Made by a program: the position numbers and the translations under genes. A stretch of DNA of 64,000 nt from assembly GCF_900119315.1 (NCBI RefSeq), contig NZ_LT827010.1:3629001-3693000 (forward strand), in the 5' to 3' direction. Shown here piece after piece: positions 32,757 to 41,388 of this stretch. Under the pieces are notes generated by a model. It was not told the DNA's origin. It worked only from the letters and a program-made list of their open reading frames with translations, and did not search any database. This DNA is from Actinoplanes sp. SE50/110 (lineage in GTDB: Bacteria; Actinomycetota; Actinomycetes; Mycobacteriales; Micromonosporaceae). Within the stretch, counting starts at the first letter, position 1. Each line of letters begins with the position of its first letter.

Positions 32757-33530
32757 GTGGAGATCACAGTGGAGGATGGCACCCGGCTGGTCGCGCGGCG
32801 GATCGGGCGCGGCGAACCGGTCGTCCTGGTGCACGGTTCGGCGGGTGGGCTGGATTCGTGGGATCCGGTCCACCCGCTGCTGAGCGACCGGTTCGCGGTG
32901 TGGGTCTACGCGCGTCGCGGGTACGCGCCGAGTGACCGCGCCGGCGGCCCGAAGACGTACGCCGATGATGTCGCCGATCTGCGGGCCGTGATCGCCGCGG
33001 CCGGCGGGTCGGCGCACGTGGTCGGCGCGTCCTACGGCGCGACGGTCGGGCTGCACGCGGCGGCCGGGGACGCGATGGGCGTCCGGTCGCTGGCGTTGTT
33101 CGAGCCGCCGCTGTTCGCGGCCGGGGCGGGGCTGGCCGCCACCCTGGACCTCTATCGCAAGCTGCTGCGCGACGGCGACCCCGCGGCCGCGGCGGTGCTG
33201 TTCGCCGAGCAGGTGTCCCGGGTGCCCGCGCCGATCCTCGCCGCGCTGGCCGGGGCCGCGCCGCCGGATCCGGCCGAGATGGTCGGCTGCCTGCACGACC
33301 TGGAGGCGATGGTCGACGACACCCTCGACGTCGGGCGGTGGGGCGGGACCGGTGTGCCGGTGCTGCTGCTGCAGGGCAGCGACACCTGGGCGCCGATGCC
33401 GGAGACGATGGAGGCGCTGGCGGCCACCCTGCCGGACGTCACCCGGGTGACGCTGGCCGGCCAGTCGCACTTCGCGACGCACACCGCGCCACGGATGGTC
33501 GCCGGCGCCCTGCTCGACTTCCTGGGTTGA
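32757..33530 (+). CDS. alpha/beta-fold hydrolase
   Basis: 257 aa from GTG 32757. VVLVHGSAGGLDSWDPVHPL carries the oxyanion HG, the nucleophile elbow is HVVGASYGATVGLHAAA (GASYG, Ser), the acid is in the VLLLQGSDTWAPMPETMEAL region (Asp), and the base His is in LAGQSHFATHTAPRMV. This matches hydrolase/lyase families such as MenH-like or haloperoxidase-like proteins. Specificity is not readable. It follows the SnoaL-like gene by 42 bp and its end meets the MFS gene (TTGA), suggesting one operon. Confidence 0.9.
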   Translation: MEITVEDGTRLVARRIGRGEPVVLVHGSAGGLDSWDPVHPLLSDRFAVWVYARRGYAPSDRAGGPKTYADDVADLRAVIAAAGGSAHVVGASYGATVGLHAAAGDAMGVRSLALFEPPLFAAGAGLAATLDLYRKLLRDGDPAAAAVLFAEQVSRVPAPILAALAGAAPPDPAEMVGCLHDLEAMVDDTLDVGRWGGTGVPVLLLQGSDTWAPMPETMEALAATLPDVTRVTLAGQSHFATHTAPRMVAGALLDFLG

Positions 33531-33559
33531 GCCCCGAGCCGCCCGACACGTTCCGCCGG

Positions 33560-34732
33560 GTGCGACGCTGGATGGCCGCGGGTCTGCTGGCGTCGCTGTC
33601 CGGGACGTTCGTGGTCGCCGGCGTGATTCCCGGGGCCGTGGCGGCCGGGGTGCTGCCGATCGTCTGGCTTCCGGTGATCCAGAGCATCGAGACGATCGAG
33701 GACATGAGCAGCCCGGTCGTCGCCCGGCTGCTGCGCGACCGGGACCCGGGGCGGGTGCTGGTGGCGTGCGAGGCGTTCGATGTGGTGGCGTGCGCCCTCG
33801 CGCTCGCACTGATCTGGACGACACCGCTCCGGCCGGCGGTCGTCTTCGTCGCGTACGTGCTGATCGTCTCGGTTGTTCCGTTGTTCGTCGACGTCGCCGA
33901 GGAGCTGTTCACCGGGGAGATCGCGCGGATCAGCCACGGAGCGGCGGTGCGCTTCAACATCACGGTGTACGCGATGCTCGGAGTCTCCGGGTCGCTGATG
34001 GCCAGGCCGCTGGGCAGCCTGCTCGCGGCCGCGGCGCTGCCGGCCGCGCTCGGCGTCAACCTGTGCTGCTCGCTGGCGGGACTTCTGCTGCGCCGCCGTT
34101 CGGTGCGTACCCTCGCGGCGATCGCGGTGAACCCGCCTGAGGCCGCACCGGAGAGCAGGTCGGTGCGTGCATCGCTGAGCGACATCGTCAGAGCAGTGGG
34201 ACCCGGCAGCCCGGTGGTCTCCGGGCTGCTGGCCTGCTCGGCCAGCATTGTCGCCGGCTATCTCGCGCAGTGGGCGGCCCAGGCGATGCCGCGTCCCAGT
34301 GCGGCGCTCACCGCCCTGCTCGTCGCCAGCGGTGTCGGCGCCACGGTGGGCCCGTACCTCGCCCGGGGTGTACCGCTGCGCGTACTGCTCGTCGCGCGGA
34401 TCGCGGCACTCGGGGCCGTCTGCGGGCTCGCGCTGACTGGTGGCCTGGGCGGTGGCCTTCGGTTCGCAGGGATGCTGGTGCTCACGGTGTGTTTCGCGGC
34501 GGCCGTCCAGGGCGCCGCGGTGCTCCAGGCGACCGCACGCCAGGCCCGGTATCGGGGCCATCTTCTCGCGCAGATGGTGGGCTGGAGTCACTCTCTCGCG
34601 GCGGCGGGCACGTTCGTCGGGGTGTGGTGCGGGCTGGCGTTGGGGGTGCAGCGCGCGCCGGTTGCCGGTGTTCTCGCCGCGGTGGCCGTCACGCTGGCCG
34701 CCATGACACGACTCTCGCCCCGGCGTCGCTAG
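33560..34732 (+). CDS. MFS transporter
   Basis: About 390 aa from GTG 33560 (VRRWMAAGLLASLSGTFVVA); ATG 33572 and a coupled TTG at 33527 (overlapping the hydrolase stop as TTGA) are alternatives. About eleven to twelve hydrophobic helices, including GVIPGAVAAGVLPIVWLPVI, ALALALIWTTPLRPAVVFVA and GVSGSLMARPLGSLLAAAAL. Weak MFS similarity (long hydrophilic loop near residues 190-205, NPPEAAPESRSVRASLSDIV). Substrate unknown. Its TAG stop lies inside the first copy of the GCTAGC repeat. Confidence 0.75.
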   Translation: MRRWMAAGLLASLSGTFVVAGVIPGAVAAGVLPIVWLPVIQSIETIEDMSSPVVARLLRDRDPGRVLVACEAFDVVACALALALIWTTPLRPAVVFVAYVLIVSVVPLFVDVAEELFTGEIARISHGAAVRFNITVYAMLGVSGSLMARPLGSLLAAAALPAALGVNLCCSLAGLLLRRRSVRTLAAIAVNPPEAAPESRSVRASLSDIVRAVGPGSPVVSGLLACSASIVAGYLAQWAAQAMPRPSAALTALLVASGVGATVGPYLARGVPLRVLLVARIAALGAVCGLALTGGLGGGLRFAGMLVLTVCFAAAVQGAAVLQATARQARYRGHLLAQMVGWSHSLAAAGTFVGVWCGLALGVQRAPVAGVLAAVAVTLAAMTRLSPRRR

Positions 34733-34750
34733 CTTGCTAGCATGCTAGCA
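34728..34750. promoter_or_regulatory. triple GCTAGC operator before the RHH gene
   Basis: GCTAGC occurs at 34728, 34736 and 34744, exactly 8 bp apart. The last two copies form a perfect 16-bp palindrome (TGCTAGCATGCTAGCA, 34735-34750). The array ends 7 bp before the start of a ribbon-helix-helix regulator, as expected for a tandem-site autoregulated operator of the Arc/CopG/ParD type. The MFS stop codon overlaps the first copy. Confidence 0.72.
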
Positions 34751-34757
34751 TCGGGTC

Positions 34758-34916
34758 GTGGGTGAGACGGACGTCAAACAGTTCAACGTGTACCTGCCGG
34801 TCGAGCTGATCAAGCAGGTCAAACTCCGGGCCGTCGAGTCCGGCTCGTCGCTGTCGGCGCTGGTCGCCGACGCCCTGCGCGCCTACCTGGACAAGCCGCA
34901 CGAAAAGGAGATCTGA
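34758..34916 (+). CDS. ribbon-helix-helix (CopG/Arc-type) DNA-binding protein
   Basis: 52 aa from GTG 34758. The N-terminal ribbon [20 protein letters not shown] is followed by helix-turn-helix [20 protein letters not shown], the standard RHH pattern (F-x-V-x-L-P, then S-x-S-x-L-V). No toxin gene of a known type follows. Instead the stop overlaps the start of a VOC-family gene (TGATG), so the three downstream proteins are coupled. It probably represses its own operon through the GCTAGC array. It is small but well supported by frame, start overlap and motif. Confidence 0.85.
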   Translation: MGETDVKQFNVYLPVELIKQVKLRAVESGSSLSALVADALRAYLDKPHEKEI

Positions 34917-35266
34917 TGGCGACCGAAGGCATCGAGGCCGTGTTCCTGGAGACGCACAACTGGGGCCGGGCGGCCAAGTTCTTCCAGTCTCTGGGCTACG
35001 AGCTGGAATTCTCCACCGACCACAACTCCGGGCAACTGCGCAACGGCGACGGGGCGTACGTGTTCATCGCCGAGGTGCCCCAGGACCGCGAGCCGACCAC
35101 CCGGATCGTGCTGCGCGTGCCGGACGGGGATGCGCTCGCCCTCGATCCGGTCGTCGAGGTGGTCAGCCCGTTCAGCGACACCCACTACGGGACCCGGGAG
35201 ATGATCGTCCGCGATCCGGACGGGCGGCTGTGGAATCTGCAGGCACCCGCCAGCGGGAAGCCCTGA
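34916..35266 (+). CDS. VOC-family (glyoxalase/bleomycin-resistance-like) protein
   Basis: 116 aa. It starts in the TGATG overlap with the RHH gene. GIEAVFLETHNWGRAAKFFQ then SLGYELEFSTDHNSGQLRNG, and a second strand set GTREMIVRDPDGRLWNLQAP, follow the betaalphabetabetabeta half-fold of the vicinal-oxygen-chelate superfamily. Metal-binding His/Glu are suggested by ETH near the N-terminus, but a full set is not certain. Such proteins act as dioxygenases, isomerases or sequestering resistance proteins. It is coupled to the methyltransferase gene by a TGATG overlap. Confidence 0.88.
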   Translation: MATEGIEAVFLETHNWGRAAKFFQSLGYELEFSTDHNSGQLRNGDGAYVFIAEVPQDREPTTRIVLRVPDGDALALDPVVEVVSPFSDTHYGTREMIVRDPDGRLWNLQAPASGKP

Positions 35267-36102
35267 TGGACGGCACCGCGGTGCGCACCGCGCTGTGGCG
35301 GGCGCTGCACGTGGAGCTCGACGCGCCGCCGCACGTTCTGGCGGACACGGTCGGGCGGGCACTGGCCGCTGCGGGCGACGACTGGCGTGCCCGGCCGGAC
35401 ATGGACCCGGAATTCACCCGCACGTTCCGGGCCGGGATGGTGGCGCGGGCGCGGTTCGTCGAGGATCTCGTCGTCCAGCAGGCCGATCGTGGCGTCAGCC
35501 AGTATGTGATCCTCGGGGCGGGGCTGGACACCCTGGCCCAGCGTCGTCCGGAGCTGGGCGGGCGGCTGCGGATCTTCGAGATCGACCGGCCGGGGCCTCA
35601 GGAGTGGAAACGACGCCGTCTGCAGGAGGCGGGCTACGGCGTGCCCGAGTGGCTGCGCCTCGTCCCGGTCGACTTCGAGGTGGGTGCGGACTGGCTGAAG
35701 CCGCTGGTCGCGGCCGGTTTCGACGTCGGCAGGCCGGCGGTGGTGGTCTCCACCGGGGTCTCGATGTATCTCACGAGGGAGGCTACGGCGACCACCCTGC
35801 GGCAGGTGGCCGGGCTGGCGGCGGGGTCGGTTTTCGCCATGACGTTCCTGCTGCCGGTCGACCTGGTGGACGAGGCTGACCGGCCCGGCCTGCGGGCGAG
35901 CACGGCGGGCGCACGGGCCTCGCGCACGCCCTTCGTCAGTTTCTACACACCGGCTGAGATGCTCGACATCGCGAGCCGTATGGGGTTCGGCGAGGTTCGG
36001 CACGTGTCCGCCGCCGACCTCGCTGAGCGGTATTTCGCCGGTCGTCCGGACGGCCTCCGGCCCTCCAGCGGAGAGGACTTCCTGGTGGCCCGCTCAGGGT
36101 AG
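35266..36102 (+). CDS. class I SAM-dependent methyltransferase, LCM/TIGR00027-like
   Basis: 278 aa from ATG 35266. GVSQYVILGAGLDTLAQRRP is the glycine-rich motif I with the Asp, followed by LRIFEIDRPGPQEWKRRRLQ. LRLVPVDFEVGADWLKPLVA and VVVSTGVSMYLTREATATTL complete the LCM-type (leucine carboxyl methyltransferase-like) fold, typical of actinobacterial O-methyltransferases of secondary metabolism. It is the third coupled gene of the RHH-VOC-MTase operon. Substrate unknown. Confidence 0.9.
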   Translation: MDGTAVRTALWRALHVELDAPPHVLADTVGRALAAAGDDWRARPDMDPEFTRTFRAGMVARARFVEDLVVQQADRGVSQYVILGAGLDTLAQRRPELGGRLRIFEIDRPGPQEWKRRRLQEAGYGVPEWLRLVPVDFEVGADWLKPLVAAGFDVGRPAVVVSTGVSMYLTREATATTLRQVAGLAAGSVFAMTFLLPVDLVDEADRPGLRASTAGARASRTPFVSFYTPAEMLDIASRMGFGEVRHVSAADLAERYFAGRPDGLRPSSGEDFLVARSG

Positions 36103-36157
36103 GACAGCGGTCCGGGAAGTATCGGATTTAGCCTGCTCATCTTTACTATGGTGAAGC

Positions 36158-38176
36158 GTGATCGACTACCGGCTGCTGTTCCGGCGCGCCCCGACGCCGC
36201 TGCTGGTCCTCGATCCCGGCCTGGTGATCGTCGAGGCGAGCGACGCCTATCTCGCGGCCACCCTCACCCGGCGCGAGGACATCGTCGGACGGCACATCTT
36301 CGCGGCTTTCCCCGACAATCCCGATGACCCGGAGGCCGACGGCGTCCAGGCGATCAACGCCTCGCTGCAGCGGGTGCTGCGCGACCGCGCCCCCGACGTG
36401 ATGCCGATCCAGAATTACGACGTCCCGCAGCCGGGCGGCGGCTTCGCCACCCGGTACTGGGCGCCGCTGCACGCCCCGCTGGTCAACGCCCACGGTGAGC
36501 TGCAGTACATCGTGCAACGGCCGGAGGACGTCACCGCGCTGATGGTTTCCCAGACCGCCGGCGGTGAGCTGGGCCGGCTCACCGAGGAGTTGTCCCGGCG
36601 CATCGGGCAGGCGGAGGCCGAGATCCTGGCCCGGCGGCAGTTGCAGCAACAGCAGCAGGAGACCATGCAGGTGCTCGCCGACAGCCTGACCACCGCGGTG
36701 TTCGGCTGCGACAGCGTCGGACGGCCGGTGCTGTGCAACGACGCGGCGCGTGCGCTCGCCGGCGGCCGGCTCGACGATGCCCCCGCCGAGCAGTGGCCGC
36801 AGCGGCTGCACCTGCACGACCCGGCCGGGCGTCCGCTGACGGAGGCGGGCAACCCGCTGGTCAGCGCGCTGCGCGGGGAACACGTCCGCGACGCCGAGGT
36901 CGTCATGCGCACGCCGGACGCCCCGGCGCGGACCTTCCTGGTGCATGCCCGCCCGATCGAGGGCCGTGCCGACGTCCTCGCCGTGGTGGCGATGAACGAC
37001 GTGACAGCACTGCGGCGCGCCGCCCGGTTGAAGGAATGCGAGCTGCGGACCTCGACGGTCCTCGCGAGCGCGGAGCCTGCCGACGAGGTGCTTGCCGACG
37101 CGGTGCAGGTCATCGGTTCGATGATCGGCTGGGCGGCGACGGAGCTCTGGATCGTCGACGAGATCGGGCAGGTCCTTCGCCGCGCCGCCTGCTGGGCGGC
37201 CGACGGTCACGGCTGGTCCTGCACGGACGGCGAACCGCTGCCGCCCGACGGCGGGCTCCCGGCCCGGGCCTGGCGGAGCAACCAGCCGCTCTGGGCGACC
37301 GAGCTCGGCGACGACCGGACACCGCTGCGCGCCGCGCTGGCCATTCCGGTGTCCAGCGGCGCCGATGTGCTGGGTGTGCTGGTCTGTTCCAGCGACACGC
37401 CCGAGGTGCCCGACGACACCCGCACCGCGATCCTCACCGGGATCGGCGCGCAGCTGGGTGGATTCCTCGAACGCCGCCGGGCCGCCGGCCTCGCCGCCGA
37501 ACTGGACCGCATCAGGAACGAGTATGCCTCGCTGGTCGGTCACGAGGTGCGTACGCCGCTGACCAAGATCCAGGCCTACACCGAGCTGTTGCTCGACGAG
37601 CCGGACCTCGTCGAAGACCATCGCGACATGGTGCGGGTGGTGCACCGCAACGTCGGCATCCTCACGGTCATCGTCGATAAGCTGCTGGACGTGGCCGGCC
37701 TCCGGTCCGGCCACCTCGAGGTCCACCGCCGGACGATGGACCTGGCCGCGGTCGTGCGCCAGGCGGTGGAGGCGGCGCGCGAGCGCGCACACCGGGACGT
37801 GACCATCGAGGTCGACACTCCCGCCACGACGCTGATCCAGGGCGATCGGGACCGGCTGCGCCAGGTCGTCGACGAACTGCTGAACAACGCACTGATCTGG
37901 GCGGCGGAGCACTCTGCGATCGCGGTGACCCTGCGCGCCGACGCACACGCCGCCGTGCTCAGTGTGTCCAACACCGGCGAGCCGATTCCCGCGGACGAGC
38001 GAGACCGCGTGTTCGACCTGTTCTTCCGCGGCGACGCCGTCCGGCACAGCGGCATACCCGGCTCCGGGTTGGGCCTCACCTTGGCGCGCGCCGTGGTGGA
38101 ACAGCACGGCGGCAGCATCGTCGTGAGCGACCCGGCGGAACCCCTGACCGTCTTCGCGGTGCGCCTGCCCGCCTGA
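36158..38176 (+). CDS. cytoplasmic PAS-PAS-GAF sensor histidine kinase
   Basis: 672 aa from GTG 36158, close behind AT-rich sequence TTTACTATGG. PAS-like domain at 5-120 (LLVLDPGLVIVEASDAYLAA), then a coiled coil (LSRRIGQAEAEILARRQL). A second PAS domain lies at 180-275 (VLADSLTTAVFGCDSVGRPV), and a GAF domain at 290-445. HisKA H-box LVGHEVRTPLTKIQAYTELL, N-box ELLNNAL, G-boxes (GDAVRHSGIPGSGLGLTLAR). No membrane helix, so the signal is intracellular. No response regulator adjacent. A long inverted repeat follows the stop, which may end transcription. Confidence 0.9.
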   Translation: MIDYRLLFRRAPTPLLVLDPGLVIVEASDAYLAATLTRREDIVGRHIFAAFPDNPDDPEADGVQAINASLQRVLRDRAPDVMPIQNYDVPQPGGGFATRYWAPLHAPLVNAHGELQYIVQRPEDVTALMVSQTAGGELGRLTEELSRRIGQAEAEILARRQLQQQQQETMQVLADSLTTAVFGCDSVGRPVLCNDAARALAGGRLDDAPAEQWPQRLHLHDPAGRPLTEAGNPLVSALRGEHVRDAEVVMRTPDAPARTFLVHARPIEGRADVLAVVAMNDVTALRRAARLKECELRTSTVLASAEPADEVLADAVQVIGSMIGWAATELWIVDEIGQVLRRAACWAADGHGWSCTDGEPLPPDGGLPARAWRSNQPLWATELGDDRTPLRAALAIPVSSGADVLGVLVCSSDTPEVPDDTRTAILTGIGAQLGGFLERRRAAGLAAELDRIRNEYASLVGHEVRTPLTKIQAYTELLLDEPDLVEDHRDMVRVVHRNVGILTVIVDKLLDVAGLRSGHLEVHRRTMDLAAVVRQAVEAARERAHRDVTIEVDTPATTLIQGDRDRLRQVVDELLNNALIWAAEHSAIAVTLRADAHAAVLSVSNTGEPIPADERDRVFDLFFRGDAVRHSGIPGSGLGLTLARAVVEQHGGSIVVSDPAEPLTVFAVRLPA

Positions 38177-38192
38177 CAGAGATGATGTTGGT

Positions 38193-38277
38193 GAGCACCT
38201 CCGGCCAGGGTTTGACCCATCGCCTGACTGACTTCGGGTCCTCAACGGGATTCGTCGGCCCTGGCCGGAAGGTGCTC
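38193..38277. repeat. imperfect inverted repeat upstream of IS110 remnant
   Basis: GAGCACCTCCGGCCAGGG (38193-38210) pairs with CCCTGGCCGGAAGGTGCTC (38259-38277); one extra base in the right arm, 48-nt loop. It lies between the histidine kinase stop and a truncated IS110-type gene, so it could be a terminator or a structured leader of the element. No oligo-T tract follows, which weakens the terminator reading. Confidence 0.75.
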
Positions 38278-38401
38278 GTGCACTCACTGGACGTGGCGTT
38301 ATGACTTCATAGGAGCCTGGCCAGAGGCCCCATCTCTGTCTTGTCCGCGTTGCCCGGCTGGTGCGTGCCGCCCTGCCCCAGTCACGAACGACAGGACGAC
38401 G

Positions 38402-38515
38402 ATGCCCTCCATTACACCTGATGGCGCCCCGATCGAGGTCTCCGGCGGGGTCGACACCCACCAGGACACTCACACCGCGGCGGTAATCGACCTGGTCGGG
38501 CGGGTGCGCAGTTGC
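38402..38515 (+). mobile_element. IS110-family transposase, N-terminal fragment
   Basis: From ATG 38402: MPSITPDGAPIEVSGGVDTH then QDTHTAAVIDLVGRV. The segment GGVDTHxDTHTAAVID is the hallmark N-terminus of IS110/IS1111 recombinases (the first Asp of the DEDD catalytic set). After about residue 38 the homology ends and the frame continues as unrelated residues. The remainder of the recombinase is missing. The 220 bp upstream with the inverted repeat may be the element's left end. Confidence 0.8.
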
Positions 38516-38919
38516 GCTGCACCAGATCATCGCTCCACCGATGCTTGGACGAGAACCCGCATCGTCGACGCCCAGTCGCCACCCGGATATCGACTGACCG
38601 CGTCACCGGCGGATGAACACCAACGCCACCTCACTTCCTCTAGTTAGCCGCCTGGCCACGCAACCTACGCCTACGCCTCACATGCACCGTCATGAATTAG
38701 TTCGCTTGTACGAACCGCGCAGGTGCTTGTCGCCTGGCCAGCGTGAGCCGGCTCCTGCATCGCTATGGCCATCGGCTCGCGGTCCGAGTTGAGCAGATAC
38801 GCCGTGACACGCCATCGACCGCTGGGTGGGGTGCGCAGGGTAGGTATCGTCGGCCGCGTCTTGCCTGGTAGCGCGGTTGTATGGCTCAACCGAGCCGTGA
38901 TTCACCGAAGGGGTGCCGC
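38516..38919. other. intergenic region after the IS110 fragment
   Basis: No gene with convincing start, composition or motif is seen in either strand. Composition is less GC-biased than in the flanking genes. Probably degraded element or non-coding sequence plus the promoter of the following gene. AAGGGG at 38908-38913 is that gene's ribosome binding site. Confidence 0.4.
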
Positions 38920-39936
38920 ATGCGCGATGACATGAAAGCGGTCCCGGTCAACTCCGGGGCACCACCTGTCGCCGCGGTCGACCAGCTCTGGCCGACCGCC
39001 GTGCCGATCCCGTACAGCTCGGGCCGGCGGGTTGCCGGATTCAGGTTGCGGGCCGTCCTCGTCGCGGCAATCGCCGCCGTGCTCGGCGGGCTCAGCGGTA
39101 TCGCCCTCGGCTCCTGGCTGGCCTGGCGCACCGTCGACCCGCTGGCGCCCGACAAGGCCACGGCGGCCGGGATGGCGGTCACGGTCCTGCCAGGTGCCTT
39201 CGGCCACAAAGTCGAATACTACGAGCGGCCGACCTTCTGGAATCCGTACAGCAACCACAGCCTGCACGGCGGCACGGGGGTACGGGTCGGCACGGCCCAG
39301 GTCGACGGCATCATGCCCCCGAACGCAGGCTCTGAGCAGATCGCCGCCGCCGTCGAAGACCAGATGCGCGCACAGGGCTGGCACGACGTGCGCACCACCG
39401 TCGACCGGCACTGGTCGGACACTCCGTCGAAGACCGAGGTGTCGGGCACCCGTGCGGGATACCTCGCCGCGGTACAGATCATCCCGGACCAGGAGCCAGC
39501 CCTGAGTTTCATCCTGATGTGGGCCGAACCACCTGGTCAACTGCGCGACACCATCGCCGGAGGCGTGGCCGGCATGCTGCTCGGCGCGCTGCTCGGGTTT
39601 TCCACCTCGCAGCGCATGCGACGCTACGACCGGGGTAGGCAGACCGCCTACTCGATACTCTGCTTAACCACGCTGGTCATGCTGGCCCCGGCCTGCTTAG
39701 CCAACATCCCGACCTCGACCGGCTCCCTGACGGCCGCCACCCATCGCCAGGGCGCCGGCCCGTCGGTGTATTGGGGAGGCTTCGTACTCTTCGGAGCCGA
39801 GCCGCTGGCCATCCTGTCGCTACTACCGATCCTGGCCATCCTCACCCTCTGCGTATGGCCCCGCACAGCAACCAACCGCCGACACCGTCCGACTGAACCG
39901 TGGTCGCAGCGCGCAGCCGAGGATATCTACGGCTGA
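38920..39936 (+). CDS. hypothetical integral membrane protein
   Basis: 338 aa from ATG 38920 (MRDDMKAVPVNSGAPPVAAV) with AAGGGG 7 bp upstream. Helix LRAVLVAAIAAVLGGLSGIA, then a large external domain (about residues 80-205: GHKVEYYERPTFWNPYSNHS, MRAQGWHDVRTTVDRHWSD), then several helices (GGVAGMLLGALLGFSTSQRM, YSILCLTTLVMLAPACLAN, EPLAILSLLPILAILTLCVW). A soluble domain between membrane segments suggests an envelope protein. No family recognised. It lies between two transposon remnants. Confidence 0.65.
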   Translation: MRDDMKAVPVNSGAPPVAAVDQLWPTAVPIPYSSGRRVAGFRLRAVLVAAIAAVLGGLSGIALGSWLAWRTVDPLAPDKATAAGMAVTVLPGAFGHKVEYYERPTFWNPYSNHSLHGGTGVRVGTAQVDGIMPPNAGSEQIAAAVEDQMRAQGWHDVRTTVDRHWSDTPSKTEVSGTRAGYLAAVQIIPDQEPALSFILMWAEPPGQLRDTIAGGVAGMLLGALLGFSTSQRMRRYDRGRQTAYSILCLTTLVMLAPACLANIPTSTGSLTAATHRQGAGPSVYWGGFVLFGAEPLAILSLLPILAILTLCVWPRTATNRRHRPTEPWSQRAAEDIYG

Positions 39937-40683
39937 AAGTCGATTTGGCAGGACCCGGACGTAAGCCGCACCCAGCCGTGGTACTACCCGCTAATCCACG
40001 TCGTCGAAGGATCGCATCCCCCGATCAGCGAACTCCTCGGCGACGAGCACAACTGACCTTTGCGATGCTCGATCGGCGCCATGATCGAAAGCGCGCCCGA
40101 TTCCTGGTCAGCGAGGGCGTGGTAACTACTCCAGCATGCTGAACGCCGTCATGCCAACGGGGACTGAGGTGATCCCGACGCCCCTACCGGTCGTCGGGTA
40201 TGCCGTGGTGGTCGCTGTCGCGCACCGCCGGCGGGGCTGGTTTCGGCTTGTGTCCCTTGGTCGCCATGGCGGCGCCGGGCATCGGCAGGGTGGCGGCGGC
40301 CGCGGTAGCGGCGATCCGCAGCTTCCGACGGTGGCTCGTGCAAGGGGATCCCCGGTCCGGGTCTGGGCGAGGGCAGGCCGCATGTAGTCAGCAACGTGCC
40401 GGCGCGGATAGATGGTGACGGCCCGCCAGCCCCACGATGCTGTCAATCGTCCATGTGCGGGCATGCGGCCTTTGGATCGACGTTGAACCCGTGCGTCTTC
40501 CAGAAGGTACCCGCGGTGGGGCGTGGTGAGCGCCCAGGTCATGGTTTCGATGGGTGACGACGTAGAGTCTCGGAATTGAAGAGGTCAATGTACGGCTGAG
40601 CGAACTTGAATCTCCTTCGTCACCAGATTCTCCAATCGAACTGACGCCGTCAGTCTCGTTCGGTCGTCGTGAGCAACGCGGGT
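39937..40683. other. non-coding or degraded stretch between membrane protein and IS5 remnant
   Basis: Several overlapping open frames exist here but none has protein-like composition or recognisable motifs on either strand. I see no tRNA, no strong terminator and no operator that I can support. Probably decayed element sequence. Confidence 0.4.
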
Positions 40684-41265
40684 CATAGATGACCAGTTGT
40701 GGGAGCTGATCGAGCCGGTACTGCCGCCGTGGCCGGCGAAGGCTCCGGGACCGCGGCCTGCCCCGGACCGGATGTGTCTGCATGGCATTTCGTTTGTGCT
40801 GCATACCGGCATCGGCTGGGAGGATTTGCCGCAGGAGCTCGGCTTCGGTTCCGGGATGACCTGTTGGCGCCGGCTACAGCGTTGGACCGAAGCCGGCGTG
40901 TTCGACCGGGTGCATCAGCCACTGCTGGCCAAGTCGAACGCGGCGAACCGGATCGACTGGTCGAGAGCAGCGATGGACGGCAGTCACATCGACGCGAAAA
41001 AGGGGCGCCGGGACAGGCCCGTCGCCGGTCAACCGCGGTAAACCCGACTCGAAGCACCAGCCCTGGGCAAGCTGCGCTACGTCGTTGAGTAGACTTTCGC
41101 CCTGCTGCACCAGTTCCGCCGACTCGCAGTGCGGTGGGAACGCCGACTCGACATCCACGACCGCCTCGTCAGCCTCGCCTGCATTCTGATCTGCTGGCGC
41201 CAACTGATCAACTGGACCCGCAAGGCGGCGTACTCGCCGCCAAGATGGCGTTTTGGTCGCTCTTG
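40684..41265 (+). mobile_element. IS5-family transposase pseudogene
   Basis: DDQLWELIEPVLPPWPAKAP, then GISFVLHTGIGWEDLPQELG, FGSGMTCWRRLQRWTEAGVF and MDGSHIDAKKG form the N-terminal part of an IS5 transposase with the first catalytic Asp. An extra G in the run near 40998-41001 shifts the frame (the next frame continues GAGTGPSPVNRGKPDSKHQ). Most of the middle, including the second Asp, is deleted. The C-terminus then appears (LGKLRYVVE, TAG stop at 41090-41092, then TFALLHQFRRLAVRWERRLD and ILICWRQLINW). Three independent lesions show it is dead. Terminal inverted repeats were not found. Confidence 0.87.
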
Positions 41266-41388
41266 AGTGTGTCAGTGCCCACGGTTTCTGTGATGGGGCG
41301 GTCATCTTCCGTTGCGGCGCCGTAACTTGGATGGCTGCCCCGGGCGGCTCAGACCTGTGCGCCATGCCGGTGCTGAACATGCGGCAGA

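Noticed and set aside
38193..38277. Factor-independent terminator of the histidine kinase gene
   Set aside because: The hairpin is long-looped and lacks a T tract; a transposon-leader reading is at least as good, so it is listed only as a repeat.
40126..40542. Possible leftward gene between the membrane protein and IS5 remnant
   Set aside because: No ribosome binding site, poor composition and no conserved motif.
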